Source: Arenicola marina (taxonomy: Eukaryota; Annelida; Polychaeta; Arenicolidae). From it: a stretch of DNA of 64,000 nt. The DNA lies in contig OZ025257.1 of the NCBI GenBank assembly GCA_964019135.1, positions 18,441,971 through 18,505,970 on the forward strand, written 5' to 3'. The position numbers and the translations under genes were made by a program. A model generated the notes under the pieces. It had not been told where the DNA came from. It ran no database searches and saw nothing but the letters and a program-made list of their open reading frames with translations. Shown here in pieces: positions 23,319 through 36,140 of this stretch; within the stretch, counting starts at the first letter, position 1, and each line of letters begins with the position of its first letter.

Positions 23319-26300
23319 AACCACACCCCCGGGTCTTCAACAACGGGCTCTTCATTCCTCCCTCCACCTACCCCCGGGTCTTCATCACACCAACAGGCTC
23401 TGCATTCCTCCCTCCACCTACCCCCGGGTCTTCATCACACCAACAGGCTCTTCATTCATCCGTCCACCTACCCGGGTCTTCACACTAAAAACAGGCTCTT
23501 CCTTCCTCCCTCCACCTACCCCCGGGTCTTCACACTGAAAACAGGCTCTGCATTCCTCCCTCCACCTACCCCTGGGTCTTCATCACACCAACAACAGGCT
23601 CTTCATTCCTTCCTCCCCCTACCCCTGGGTCTTCAGCACACCAACAACATGCTCTTCATTCCTTCCTCCACCTACCCCCGGGTCTTCATCACACCAACAA
23701 CAGGCTTTTCATTCCTCCCTCCACCTACCCCCGGGTCTTCATCACACCAACAACAGGCTTTTCATTCCTCCCTCCACCTACCCCCGGGTCTTCATCACAC
23801 CAACAACAGGCTCTTCATTGCTTCCTCCACCTACCCCGGGTCTTCACACTGAAAACAGGCTCTGCATTCCTCCCTCCACCTACCCCTGGGTCTTCAGCAC
23901 ACCAACAACATGCTCTTCATTCCTTCCTCCACCTACCCCCGGGTCTTCATCACACCAACAACAGGCTCTTCATTCCTCCCTTCACCTACCCCCGGGTCTT
24001 CATCACACCAACAACAGGCTCTTCATTCCTTCCTCCCCCTACCCCTGGGTCTTCATCACACCAACAACAGGCTTTTCATTCCTCCCTCCACCTACCCGCG
24101 GGTCTTCATCACACCAACAACAGGCTTTTCATTCCTCCCTCCACCTACCCCCGGGTCTTCATCACACCAACAACAGGCTCTTCATTCCTTCCTCCACCTA
24201 CCCCCGGGTCTTCATCACACCACCAGGCTCTTCATTCATCCCTCCACCTACCCCGGGTCTTCACACTGAAAACAGGCTCTTCCTTCCTCCCTCCACCTAC
24301 CCCCGGGTCTTCACACTGAAAACAGGCTCTTCATTCATCCCTCCACCTACCCCCGGGTCTTCATCACACCAACAACAGGCTCTTCATTCCTCCCTCCACC
24401 TACCCCCGGGTCTTAACACTGAAAACAGGCTCTTCCTTCCTCCCTCCACCTACCCCCGGGTCTTCACACTGAAAACAGGCCCTTCATTCCTCCCTCCACC
24501 TACCCCCGGGTCTTCATCACACCAACAACAGGTTCTTCATTCCTCCCTCCACCTACCCCCGGGTCTTCATCACACCAACAACAGGCTCTTCATTCCTTCC
24601 TCCACCTACCCCCGGGTCTTCATCACACCAACAACAGGCTCTTCATTCCTCCCTCCACCTACCCCCGGGTCTTCATCACACCAACAACAGGCTCTTCCTT
24701 CCTCCCTCCACCTACCCCCGGGTCTTCACACCAACAACAGGCTTTTCATTTCTCCCTCCACCTACCCCCGGGTCTTCATCACACCAACAACAGGCTCTTC
24801 ATTCCTCCCTCCACCTACCCCCGGGTCTTCATCACACCAACAACATGCTCTTCATTCCTTCCTCCACCTACCTCCGGGTCTTCATCACACCAACAACAGG
24901 CTTTTCATTTCTCCCTCCACCTACCCCCGGGTCTTCATCACACCAACAACAGGCTCTTCATTCCTCCCTCCACCTACCCCCGGGTCTTCATGACACCAAC
25001 AACATGCTCTTCATTCCTTCCTCCACCTACCTCCGGGTCTTCATCACACCAACAACAGGCTTTTCATTTCTCCCTCCACCTACCCCCGGGTCTTCATCAC
25101 ACCAACAACAGGCTTTTCATTTCTCCCTCCACCTACCCCCGGGTCTTCATCACACCAACAACAGGCTCTTCATTCCTCCCTCCATCTACCCCCGGGTCTT
25201 CATCACACCAACAACATGCTCTTCATTCCTTCCTCCACCTACCCCCGGGTCTTCATGACACCAACAACAGGCTTTTCATTTCTCCCTCCACCTACCCCCG
25301 GGTCTTCATGACACCAACAACATGCTCTTCATTCCTTCCTCCACCTACCCCCGGGTCTTCATCACACCAACAACAGGCTCTTCATTCCTCCCTCCACCTA
25401 CCCCCGGGTCTTCACACTGAAAACAGGCCCTTCATTCCTCCCTCCACCTACCCCCGGGTCTTCATCACACCAACAACAGGCTCTTCATTCCTCCCTCCAC
25501 CTACCCCCAGGTCTTCATCACACCAACAACAGGCTCTTCATTCCTTCCTCCACCTACCCCCGGGTCTTCATCACACCAACAACAGGCTCTGCATTCCTCC
25601 CTCCACCTACCCCCGGGTCTTCATCACACCAACAACAGACTCTTCATTCCTCCCTCCACCTACCCCCGGGTCTTCATCACACCAACAGGCTCTTCATTCA
25701 TCCCTCCACCTACCCCCGGGTCTTCATCACACCAACAACAGGCTCTTCATTCATCCCTCCACCTACCCCGGGTCTTCACACTGAAAACAGGCCCTTCATT
25801 CCTCCCTCCACCTACCCCCGGGTCTTCATCACACCAACAACAGGCTCTTCATTTCTCCCTCCACCTACCCCGGGTCTTCACACTGAAAACAGGCCCTTCA
25901 TTCCTCCCTCCACCTACCCCCGGGTCTTCATCACACCAACAACAGGCTCTTCATTCATCCCTCCACCTACCCCGGGTCTTCACACTGAAAACAGGCCCTT
26001 CATTCCTCCCTCCACCTACCCCCGGGTCTTCATCACACCAACAACAGGCTCTTCATTTCTCCCTCCACCTACCCCCGGGTCTTCACACTGAAAACAGGCT
26101 CTTCCTTCCTCCCTCCACCTACCCCCGGGTCTTCACACTGAAAACAGGCTCTTCATTCATCCCTCCACCTACCCCCGGGTCTTCATCACACCAACAACAG
26201 GCTTTTCATTTCTCCCTCCACCTACCCCCGGGTCTTCATCACACCAACAGGCTCTTCATTCATCCCTCCACCTACCCCGGTTCTTCACACTGAAAACAGG

Positions 26301-26665
26301 CTCTTCCTTCCTCCCTCCACCTACCTCCGGGTCTTCATCACACCAACAACAGGCTTTTCATTTCTCCCTCCACCTACCCCCGGGTCTTCATCACACCAAC
26401 AGGCTCTTCATTCATCCCTCCACCTACCCCGGGTCTTCACACTGAAAACAGGCTCTTCCTTCCTCCCTCCACCTACCTCCGGGTCTTCATCACACCAACA
26501 ACAGGCTCTTCATTCCTCCCTCCACCTACCAGCGGGTCTTCACAACAACAGGCTCTTTCTTCCTTCCTCCACCTACCCCCCGATCTTCACATCGCCAACA
26601 GGGTCTTTCTTCCTGCCTCCACCTACCCCCGGATCTTCACACCGATAACAGGCTCTTCCATCCTC
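23319..26665. repeat. 53-bp minisatellite, about 60 copies
   Basis: The main unit is CTCCCTCCACCTACCCCCGG-GTCTTCATCACACCAACAAC-AGGCTCTTCATTC. A shorter variant has CACACTGAAAACAGG in place of the CATCACACCAACAACAGG part. Nearly every unit has CCCGGG. Base use is very skewed, with few G outside CCCGGG on the plus strand. Right-end units are diverged and grade into the exon-like stretch at 26677-26833. Long open frames are repeat artefacts. Confidence 0.95.
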
Positions 26666-26676
26666 CACGCACCCAC

Positions 26677-26833
26677 CCCCGGCCCTGACTTGACGACCAG
26701 CCGGGAGTAGAAGTCTCCGCCATATTCCAAGGCCGCACCAACCCCGGCAGTAATATACTGTCCTTTTAGAAAGTCCTTGTCCTCCAAGCAGAGGAAGAAA
26801 GCTTTCTTTCCGGAATACTGGCCGCCGTAATAG
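26677..26833 (-). CDS. Exon-like stretch of unknown identity
   Basis: On the minus strand an acceptor-like TTTCATGCAACAG precedes 26833. An open frame of normal amino-acid composition follows: YYGGQYSGKKAFFLCLEDKD, then FLKGQYITAGVGAALEYGGD, then FYSRLVVKSGPG. It ends at a donor-like CCGGGG|GTGGGT. I do not recognise the family. The composition (Gly, Tyr, Lys, hydrophobic core) differs from the surrounding low-complexity frames, which is why it is listed. It could be an exon of an unseen gene, a pseudogene remnant or chance. Its implied phases do not fit the ANKRD11/12 chain. Confidence 0.25.
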
Positions 26834-27650
26834 CTGTTGCATGAAAGGAGCCCCACAAAATATTTATTACGAATTTTCACCCTATGATCAACAGCGGATA
26901 CGTCAGAAGAGGACCAGGAAATAGTATACCTATAGTATCATCCTATTATCAACTGATCGCTTTCGCGATAAATAAAATCACAATATATTGTCCGACAAAA
27001 TTCCAGAGAAGCAGGTTTCCCCATGTGTTCCTAACCCAAAGATGTAGCTTTGCCAGAGTATTAATCTGCTTGGTTCCTAATCTCCCAAGGCTCTGGAGAG
27101 GATACCACAGTTTGCTTACCCTGACAAGACAAGCCTGACTGACTGGAGGACGGGGAGAGCCACTGACATCAATCAGTAAGCCCGGCATCTCTCCCCCACC
27201 CACCTCCACCGATCTCCACCCCTCTAGGTAAGGGGGTATCAGTCGTGATCACAGGTGTGGCTTCCGAGACACAGACAAAAGGAACATCCAGGTGTGGTGA
27301 CATCAACCACATGCCCTCCGGCCCAGACCAACCTACGTCATCCCCCCGGGGTATCCTGTCACCCTCCACCCCCACCCCCCGGGCCTCGTGCCGCCGCCCT
27401 ACGACACCGGGGCGACCTAATCCAGGTAATTCCTACCTGCTGGCACGTGTATGTGCGACATACTCAACTGTGGTCAGTGTCTAATGCATTATTGTTGGCC
27501 AAGCATCATATTTAGTGCTGCATGTCTATATTTTGTTTCCGTTGATATAATAGCGTGTCAATAATTTGTTCACAGTTGTCTTGGAAACAAATACATGTTT
27601 TTTTTGTCAAAATTAACCATACACTACGCAATCAGCATTCGTCAATATCA

Positions 27651-27992
27651 ACCAATGCGCGGTATTATGACGTACACATAAAGTCCACATAAACCAATGC
27701 GCGGTATTATGACGTACACATAAAGTCCACATAAACCAATGCGCGGTATTATGACGTACACATAAAGTCCACATAAACCAATGCGCGGTATTATGACGTA
27801 CACATAAAGTCCACATAAACCAATGCGCGGTATTATGACGCACACATAAAGTCCACATAAACCAATGCGCGGTATTATGACGTACACATAAAGTCCACAT
27901 AAACCAATGCGCGGTATTATGACGCACACATAAAGTCAATATAAACCAATACGCGGCATTATGACGTACGCGTGACGTCAATATATACGTCA
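27651..27992. repeat. 42-bp tandem array, 8 copies, each with an ATGACGT box
   Basis: The unit is ACCAATGCGCGGTATTATGA followed by CGTACACATAAAGTCCACATAA. Starts fall at 27651, 27693 and so on at exact 42-bp steps. Two units have CGCACACA instead of CGTACACA. The array runs into a full TGACGTCA at 27973. Being a multiple of three, it is open on the minus strand without coding meaning. Confidence 0.95.
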
Positions 27993-28474
27993 ATATACAG
28001 TAGTAACACCACAGATCTACGTCAACACGCCCCGTGACACAGTCACGTATGTCGGACGGCTACACACCTGACTGAGCCGTGGGACGCTGCCTTGCGACGC
28101 CCGGCGGGGGCCAACCGACAGGGGACTCTGACGCACGACGCCGACGTCTGACGTCCGACTCGGCTGCTGTTCGAAGCATGTCAGCCCGTGATTGCGCGCG
28201 TGATATCCGGCTGGCGGCGTGCGCCGGGGGTCCACGAACATCTGGCTGTGTCGCGACGTCGCCACGACCGACGCGTGACGCCCGTGGTCCGCCAAGACCT
28301 GTCCATGGCGGGCGACTCCGTGGGACACCTGCATCGGCCCGACGTCATGTGACGCGCGTCCCGCGTGACGTCACCGCTCCGGGGGCGGAGGGTGGATTGA
28401 GAGTGTGCGCGCCCCCGATGGTACGCTCAGTACGTCCACATAAGGAGGAGAAGACGTCGTGACGCCCAGGTTTA

Positions 28475-28668
28475 TTACGTCACAGACGGAGGGACGTATA
28501 AAGTATGACGTCACCGACGGAGGGACGTCTAAAGTATGACGTCACCCACGGAGGGACGTCTCAAGTATGACGTCACCGACGGAGGGACGTCTAAAGTATG
28601 ACGTCACCCACGGAGGGACGTCTCAAGTATGACGTCACCGACGGAGGGACGTCTAAAGTATGACGTCA
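28475..28668. promoter_or_regulatory. 31-bp tandem array with six perfect CRE sites
   Basis: TGACGTCA occurs at 28506, 28537, 28568, 28599, 28630 and 28661, at exactly 31-bp spacing. A degenerate leading copy (TTACGTCA) is at 28475. Each unit also has GGAGGGACGTCT. Units alternate between CACCGACGG...CTAAAG and CACCCACGG...CTCAAG, so the true repeat is a 62-bp dimer. TGACGTCA is the CREB/ATF consensus, and 31 bp is close to three helical turns. The flank 28000-28450 is CpG-rich with further ACGTC boxes, including TGACGTCA at 28366. Regulatory function is inference. Confidence 0.55.
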
Positions 28669-28669
28669 C

Positions 28670-30789
28670 GGGAGAGTCCATCGGCACATATCATCGTCGA
28701 GTACGTAGCATAGGTATCAGGTCTTGAAGTGAGTACCTATATATATATATATGTATTTATATTCTTCAATATATCCCGGTTGACGATGTAGATGCGTACC
28801 ACCACCAGGAGGTGTTCTGAGGGAGGCTGCCGGCCGGGGATGGATGGCTCCACCGAGCTATCTATCTATCTATCACACGCAATGCGAGTGCGGCGGTGGG
28901 TACGACGGCGGCGGCCCAGTGGTCAGCGCGTATCTGAGGTCCGTCCCCGCGACCATGACGACATGCAGCAGCAGGATGTATGTATGTACGCGTATGGTGT
29001 GGTACGGCGTGTGGGTTGGTGTGTGTGTGTGGGGGGGGGGTCAAGTCCAGTCGATCACAGGCGGCTAACAACGAGTGGTCGGCCAACGCGAGCTGCCGAC
29101 CCACACCACTGGACTCGAATCAGTGCTGGTCTCTGACCGAGTGGCGATCGGGCGACGGGAGTGGGGCGTGCAGGGGGCGGGCGGCGGGCAAGCGGGCGGG
29201 AGGGAGGGTGTCAGCGGTCGTGCTGGGGGGTGAGGTGAGGCTGGGTGGGGTGGGGTGGGGTGGGGCCGAGCGAACCTCGTCCTTCTCTCCCTCGCCAATG
29301 TCACCCACCCAGGGGGTAGCTTGGTGGTGGCAGGGGTATGGGAGAGGGATGGTCAAGTCAGCTATTGCCCGGGCCGGTGCCGGTCATATATAGATAGATG
29401 GTCGCAGCGAGTGGGGATAAGATAAAGCAGAGGGGAGACTTAATATGGCGAGCAGGCCCTAAGGGGAGGCGGGGGCACGAAAGGGTAAACCGTAGGGTTC
29501 GGGGGGGTAAGGAGGTCTGGGGGGTACAGCGAATGGCGACAGGTCCTCCGATGGTAGTGTCCGTCGCCGTGGCTGGTGGGCGTGGGGGTCAGGGCTTTGG
29601 GTGGGGCCCGTGTCAGCCGCTGCTGACCGAATCACCTTCCCTTATTCCTCGGGGAGAGGCCCTGCCATAAGGTCTACCTATCCACGCCACACGGGCTTGC
29701 GGCTGTGGCTCTCTGTCTGTCTGTCTGTTTCTCCGCTACCGGCTGCTCTTCCCGTCACGCGAGCTAGCGGACGTCTGCAGCTAACGTCGTACGGCATACG
29801 GGCTCCGCGGTCACACGGCGAAGGAAGGATTTCATGACATGACGGACAAATCCTCCTTACCCCCGTCCACCGTCCGTCCATCCAGTTGTCAATCTGACAA
29901 GCTGGGTATCAATCACTCAACCACGTGGCGAGGTCCTAATAAATAAAGCCGTCTTCAAACCTCGATTACTATACAGACGCATATATTACATTTAAAAATC
30001 CGTCAGCCAGAATCTCCCGGGCAGCAGGGACGTTCAACACGCATAAAGGCCACCGAATACAGACTTGCAGGCCACCCGCTGTAGGTATAGGTAAAGTCCA
30101 GGGTGGTCAGCCACACACAGCACCAGCCAGCACACCCCCCTGGTTTATTGCCTCCGTATCATGCATAAGTCATCCAGCGCCTTTGTCACTCTCCCTCTAT
30201 CCATCCATCTGTTCGTCGTGGCTGGTGCCCCTGCCCCTCTGTATTTAGAGCGCGGGTTTACTGACGACTGACAGCAGAGGAGGCGGAGCAGGAGGCAAGA
30301 GTCCGCATGGGGAAGGGGAAATCGCCCCCCTCACCCTCAGTTCCAGTCGGCTTAAAGGGTAGCAACTACTGCAGTGAATGAAGCTAGTGACTTCTTCCCT
30401 CCCCCTACCAGGGTAAACTGGGAGAACCTCGCGAGGCACGTTACGTACAGCCCCCCCCGCCCCCTCCGACGTCGGCGGGGCAACAAACAGTTCCTCCCCC
30501 CTCCCTACCCCCCACCCCCTGCCCGCCCGCTCCCTCTCTCACACGAACGGCCGCCAACCACCCCTCGCCCCCCCCCCCCGCCCCCATCCCTGGGTCCCTG
30601 GGGCTGGCGAACGAACCACCCAGCACGGCACGCCCGCGCATTGCGCCCCTTTGTGGGAGGGAGGGAGGGCCCTGGTACCCTCCACGATAGGGTAGGGTAG
30701 GGGGACGGGCGGGGTATGCGAGTCACAGAGGGAATGAGGCAATAACAGCGAGGGACTAAAACCATTCTGGACAGGAATGATGAGGCTGA
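28670..30789. other. Non-coding, GC-rich stretch
   Basis: Microsatellites (TA at 28738, CTAT at 28858), GT- and G-rich runs near 29010-29040 and C-rich low complexity at 30450-30600. No conserved frame on either strand. Confidence 0.5.
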
Positions 30790-31000
30790 AAAGGTTACAG
30801 TCCGGGGGGGATGGAAGCGGGGGTACCCTACAAGGGGTTACAGTCAGGGGAAGCGGGGGCACCCTACAAGGGCTTAGTCAGAGGTAGCGGGGGTACTCTA
30901 CAAGGGATTACAGTCAGGCGGGGCGGGGGGTACCCTACAAAGTGTTAGAGTCAGGGGGGGGGGGTATCTTACAAGGGGTTAGGGCCAGGGGGAGCGGGGG
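30790..31000. repeat. About 40-bp G-rich tandem repeat
   Basis: Five imperfect copies of GGGGTACCCTACAAGGGGTT followed by ACAGTCAGGGGGAGCG, with G-run length variation. Confidence 0.75.
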
Positions 31001-31149
31001 TATCTTCCATCCTTGGGAGGGGAGAGGTGTCAAAGAGGGTACCAGTCTTGGGACGGGGCGGAAGCAGCCTAGGGCTCTCCTTACCACCGAGGTGCATATT
31101 CAGGCGATTTCAGCATTAGCCGCTGGGTTCAGATATAGTCTCCCTGCTT

Positions 31150-31440
31150 GGCCTGATCGGTGGTGAGGGTGGGGGAGAGGGGTGGCGAGGGTGGAGGAGA
31201 TGGGTGGCGAGTTGGGGGGGGGGGGTAGCGAGGGTGGAGGAGATGGGTGGTGAGGGTGGGGGAGATGGGTGGTGAGGGTGGGGGAATTGGGTGGTGAGGG
31301 AGGGGGAGATGGGTGGTGAGGGTAGGGGAGATGGGTGGTGAGGGAGGGGGAGAGTGAGGGTGGGGGAATTGGGTGGTGAGGGAGGGGGAGAGGGGTTGTG
31401 AGGGTGGGGGAGAGGGGTTGTGAAGGAGGGGGAGAGGGAT
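31150..31440. repeat. G-rich minisatellite, about 21-bp period
   Basis: Copies of GGTGGTGAGGGTGGGGGAGA with variants (AATTGG, GAGGGGTTGTG). The plus strand is almost pure purine plus T. Not coding. Confidence 0.8.
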
Positions 31441-34400
31441 AGGTGGTGTCTGATGCAGTAGAAGGTTCCATACAGGTTTAACCAGCTTTGGTTTCCAATG
31501 TTTTCCACCCTGCCAGACGCCATCTTAACACATCGAATGACCCAACGTTCGATCATTGTTACTCCCGTCGATACGCTGTCAAACAGCCAAATTAATCAGA
31601 CACAGCTCTAATTTTGGACCGCAGTAGCTGGGTCACATGGCTGTTCAATGGTGGCGGGCAAGGGCTGAGCTATATCTGACAGTGGCTGACCTAACCATAG
31701 GACGTACCCGACACCACCACCACACAATGGTAAACCTGCCTCACGTGTAACTGCGCACATCCCTCATTCATCTATATAGCCCGCCGCATACATTACCATT
31801 TGTATTTCATCCTGTCCATTCGCTAGTGATTACATAGAAAGCACGGCGACAACACCGTAGACTTGACCACTCACCCATTCACTCGTTGAGCCTATCATTC
31901 CGCCTTAGCCCGCCTAAAGGCTACTACCATCAGTCGGCAAGCATTATTTTCAGGTGCTGTGGTCACGACCGCTGCCACTCGTCCTCTGCGGCCTTCCCCC
32001 CGTCTGTCTATCGACTGTCACGGCGGTGTTTGCCGAGCGTGGTTGTTCACGGACAGTCAGACGCACGGGCGAAAGGCGCACGAGCCCCCTCCCCCGCCCC
32101 CTTAGCCCACACCGCCCCCCTCCCCCCATTTAATATTGCCTGCTGCGTGACGAAGCCCCTGGCTTTTCCTTCCTTTTCTCCCTGCGTGCGTGCTGGCGTG
32201 CCCACCACCCCCCACCGGCCGACCCCACCCCCACCCCGCCTCGGCACCCGGCGGGCCGCGTCTATCTACCTATTTCGTCGTGGCTCAGCTAGACAGACAC
32301 AACAAACGCAATGCAAAACACGACTTAATAATGAGAAATTTCGACTTATCACGGTCTCAGTCCCCTTATCCACCTGGCTTACTTTGACAACAACTCCATA
32401 GTATACCCTGATCCTGACTGCCTACAATAAGGAATATATCGGCTATGGAAACCGGCAATTTGGTACAAGAGAGCGTATCAGTGAACACGACCCATATCAG
32501 ACAATGGCTGCAGTGTATCTATCACACACACATGTATTACGATCGCTAATATCTTGCTCTACAAACAGCCAGCTTGTTATGTTTCCCATTCGTCTAGGCA
32601 GGCCTCAGTTTTATTTAAACCTCACGAAAATTCCCAGCAGCACTCTATTTAGAGAGGAGACTTATTTAGGCGAGGACTGAGCGGAAATGACGTAAGAAGG
32701 CAAGATGTCAGGGTGTGTCGTGTACAAGTGTGCGTTGGAGGAGGTGGGGTATAGCGAAATTGTAAGGATAACTTGGGGTTATGGGCTTAGTTGCCACATA
32801 AAACCACCAGATGGCGGCCCCTCTCTCTCTGTCTCTCTCTCGACACGCCAAGTTCCGCCGAGTACGGAGAGTGGCGACCACTATGGGCCACTTCGGGGCG
32901 GGATTTTGGACTAAAATCAAATCTATATCTGCTTGTTTAGGGTGGGGGGGGTGCAGGGAATATGGGCGATGGCGAGAGGTGGAACCAGAGGGAGGGAGGG
33001 TGGGGGGGGGCATGGGTGGCGGTCGGGGTGGGCGCGTCTGTGGATGAATGAAGCAAGGCATTTGGTGTGGTGTTGAGGATTGCAGGGTGGGAAAAGGGAG
33101 GGGGAAGAAGGGGGGAGGAGGGGAGGGGAGGGGTGGCAGTGGGGCAAGGGAGGGGGGAGCGGGGAGGGAGGGGGTGTTGTGAAGGTCTGAGTAGCCAGTC
33201 AAGTGAAGAAGGCAGGTCAGCGGCAGCAGACAGCTCCGCGCCACAGGGAAAGCCCTCAGTGCACCTGGTGCCACCCGCTCGGCAGCCAACAACATGGTGG
33301 GGGCGGTGTCAAAACTCCGGCTAGCCGCCAGCTCTGACCGCTGCTGCTGCTGCCCCGCTCCTCACTATATTTACTGCCCGTTATCATGACACTCGGGCAG
33401 GAGGGCGGCGCACAGACCACTTTTACCTCGACCTCACCTAGTGCCCCCACCCCCTCCCCCTACTACCCCCCCCCCCCCGCCCATCCCGTCGTCTCATCCT
33501 GCCACCCCCCCCCCCCCTCCCTAGGACTAGATGTTGTCCTACCTTCACCATGCGCCCGTGCTTCACGACGTCTACACACCACTCAATGGAGACATAAAGA
33601 TGCACGAACGTTGAACTGAAACGCCTGGGCCGATGCAGCAACACCTCCCCACCCCTCCCCCATCAAGACTCCACCCCCAGCCACTCCCAGCAACGAGCCC
33701 CACCCCACCCCACCCAGCACCGCACTCGAGCGAGATAACTGAGGTCAGGCAGGCCATCCTTGCCTCGTGGGGTTGGAGGGGAGGGGGGGGAGGGAGTCCG
33801 CCCCCCCCCCCCCCCGGGTATAGGCCATATGGTGAAGTGTCTGTTTGGGGGAGGGAGGTTGAGTATAGGACAGGAGGTTGGGGTGGTGAGGACGGGAGGG
33901 AAGAGGAGGGGGGGAGGGGTCGATTGGGCCAGGACTTGGCAGCCGACCACGGTTAGTTAGGAAGCCGCCGGGGTCGTGAGAATTTCGACCACGTGTTTCG
34001 TCGATATACTGGACCAACCCGGCACGACGCCCCCCTCCCCCCCCCCCCCCCACCACACACACACGCACACAACCCGTAGCCCTTTCCCCCTCCGGCACCC
34101 CTCATGTTTATCATAACAGACCTTGCACCCATCTCTTCCAGCCAACAAACCGGCCGGCCGACCAACAAAGAAAACGATCAACGCCCACTCAAATACATCG
34201 GTTAAAATTCATTATGCAGGGCAGAATGGAATACATTTAGTACACAAATAGTCAGCGCCCATAACTACTGCAAACAGACAGGAGATAAAACTGAGACAAT
34301 GCGAAACTCGTCCATCACGGGGTGACAAAACAGCCCCGCCGTGGGCTACATACAACAGGCCAGCAGGCTGGCTTGGGTAAGAGGACAACCTTCTATTACG

Positions 34401-35344
34401 TACACCGCCCGAGACGTACACACCGACTGTCCACACCAAACATCATCATACCACCATGAAGAAGCCGGCATGGCTGGGGCTGTCGTCCTACGTCATGCGC
34501 CGAAGGGAAAGTATTATTATGTTGTCGTACGTGATGTATGCAGTCAGTAGCCAGCCGCAAGTTTGTGCGGCTGTCACTAACCTCGAGGGAGGCAGGAAGA
34601 GGAAGGCGAAGTCACTTCATCTGCCGCCATGGGCAGCTTTATAGGGCTGCATCCGAAAACTGGAGGCTAGAAGATGGATATTAGATGCACCAATGTGATA
34701 GCATGGCTACAGAATCATCAAACCCAGCGTCTGTTCGTAATGCAAGCATGCAATAAACAGACCAGACACCACTAGAATTTACATCGACTTTGTCTCTCCC
34801 ACCCCCACCCCCCCTCCCCCCCCCCTACCCACACACACACACGCACATCTTCCATCCTCCAGCCTCTCTTTTTTAGATTCACCTAATACTTTCCACACAT
34901 ATCTCCGAAGCAAAGAACAAGAAAACCTAAGAGCAGTGCAACATTGATACGCATCCCCCGTCCTCCCGCAGATAACAACCCCCCCCCCCCACCCCGCCGC
35001 GGACCCACAACCAAGAACGGTAACCATGAAAACAGCCCTTACCCGTTTGACTGCCGCCACCATACGCGGAAGAAGTCTCCGCAGACAATGGCACTCTGGT
35101 ACAGTCAGTGGCGGCAGCAGGATCCCCCCACCCCGCTACACACCCCTCCTCCTCCCTCCGGCAACCCCCCCCCCAACCCACACCATTCCCACACAGGCGA
35201 GCCATGGAATAACAATGTTAACGCACGATCATGTTGCTGCAACCCCATTATCCACGCTCCGTAAATAGCGACCGAGAAGGGAATAAACGTTAAGAAACAA
35301 AGATAGGACTTTGAGATCAGCGTTCGATTCCACGAACTGCCGAT
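31441..35344. other. Non-coding stretch rich in C- or G-runs
   Basis: Alternating C-rich (32080-32250, 33440-33520, 34030-34100, 34795-34830) and G-rich (32940-33170, 33775-33920) low complexity. An ATG at 33294 (AACAACATGG) opens about 30 unremarkable codons. A single CTCF-like site lies at 32804. No gene supported. Confidence 0.5.
32804..32819 (+). promoter_or_regulatory. CTCF-like motif
   Basis: CCACCAGATGGCGGCC matches the bilaterian CTCF core (CCACNAGRKGGCRC type) closely. A single site; occupancy unknown. Confidence 0.3.
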
Positions 35345-35460
35345 TGTGGCACGAGCCAGGCCACGCCAGGCCAGGCCAGGCCAGGCCACGCCAGGCCAAG
35401 CCAAGCCAGGCCAGGCCACGCCAGGCAAAGCCAAGCCAGGCCAGGCCACGCCAGGCCGTC
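35345..35460. repeat. CCAGG/CCACG/CCAAG pentamer-based repeat
   Basis: GCCAGGCCACGCCAGGCCAA and similar pentamer mixtures run for about 110 bp. A simple repeat, not coding. Confidence 0.85.
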
Positions 35461-36080
35461 CGTCCGCGAAAAGAAACCAGGTCACGTTGTCCAAGCATCG
35501 TCTTCGCAGAACACACACAGAAAGACACAGAGAAACCCCAGAGGCCATGTCGCATTTTTCGCTCCTTCAGTTTATACGTGGGTCACACGAACTCAATTAA
35601 TCTAAGACCTAAAAGCACAGCGATAGACCTCAGCGACCATCCTCCTCCCTATGGGCACCGACCGCCAATTATGACGGACGCAGAGTGAGATTTGTTATTT
35701 GTCTACTCCAGAACGTCAGTCAAATCTCGAAAAGAAGACAAGATTTTCTTTCTTTCGGGTGTGATCGGTCATCCTGTAGGCGGTAAACAATATGGTATAT
35801 ATATATATATATATATATGAACAAGTTGCAGACAACAAGAAAAATGAACAACAATGCGTGAGGAAATTGGATGTACCACGCAACGAAATGGAAACGAGGC
35901 GCGTCGAATACGGCGCATGGCTTTTGCGAATTCACTAAGCCGAAGCTCCTATTGCCAAAGAGAAAGCACAAGACACCGGTACAGCTGGCATTCACGTGGC
36001 TTCTCTTGTCGGAGTTGCAGACAGATTGGTCTCATCCTGGAGAGGGGGGCGGTGGTGCGGGAGAGGGTGGCCTTGTGTTG

Positions 36081-36134
36081 TCGTTCTTCCATGTTAGAGC
36101 GAACCATTGTGTTGACATAGCTCACGTATGCCTC
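36081..36134. repeat. Dispersed arm sequence at the left edge of the satellite
   Basis: TTAGAGCGAACCATTGTGTT followed by GACATAGCTCACGTATGCC matches the right arm of the 19241-19570 element and, in reverse, a solitary copy near 13431-13470. It ends about 5 bp before the first satellite monomer. Confidence 0.55.
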
Positions 36135-36140
36135 AAATAT

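Noticed and set aside
23649..25784. Long plus-strand Ser/Pro/Thr-rich frames (up to 391 codons)
   Set aside because: They are translations of the 53-bp minisatellite without start context, and neighbouring frames are equally open.
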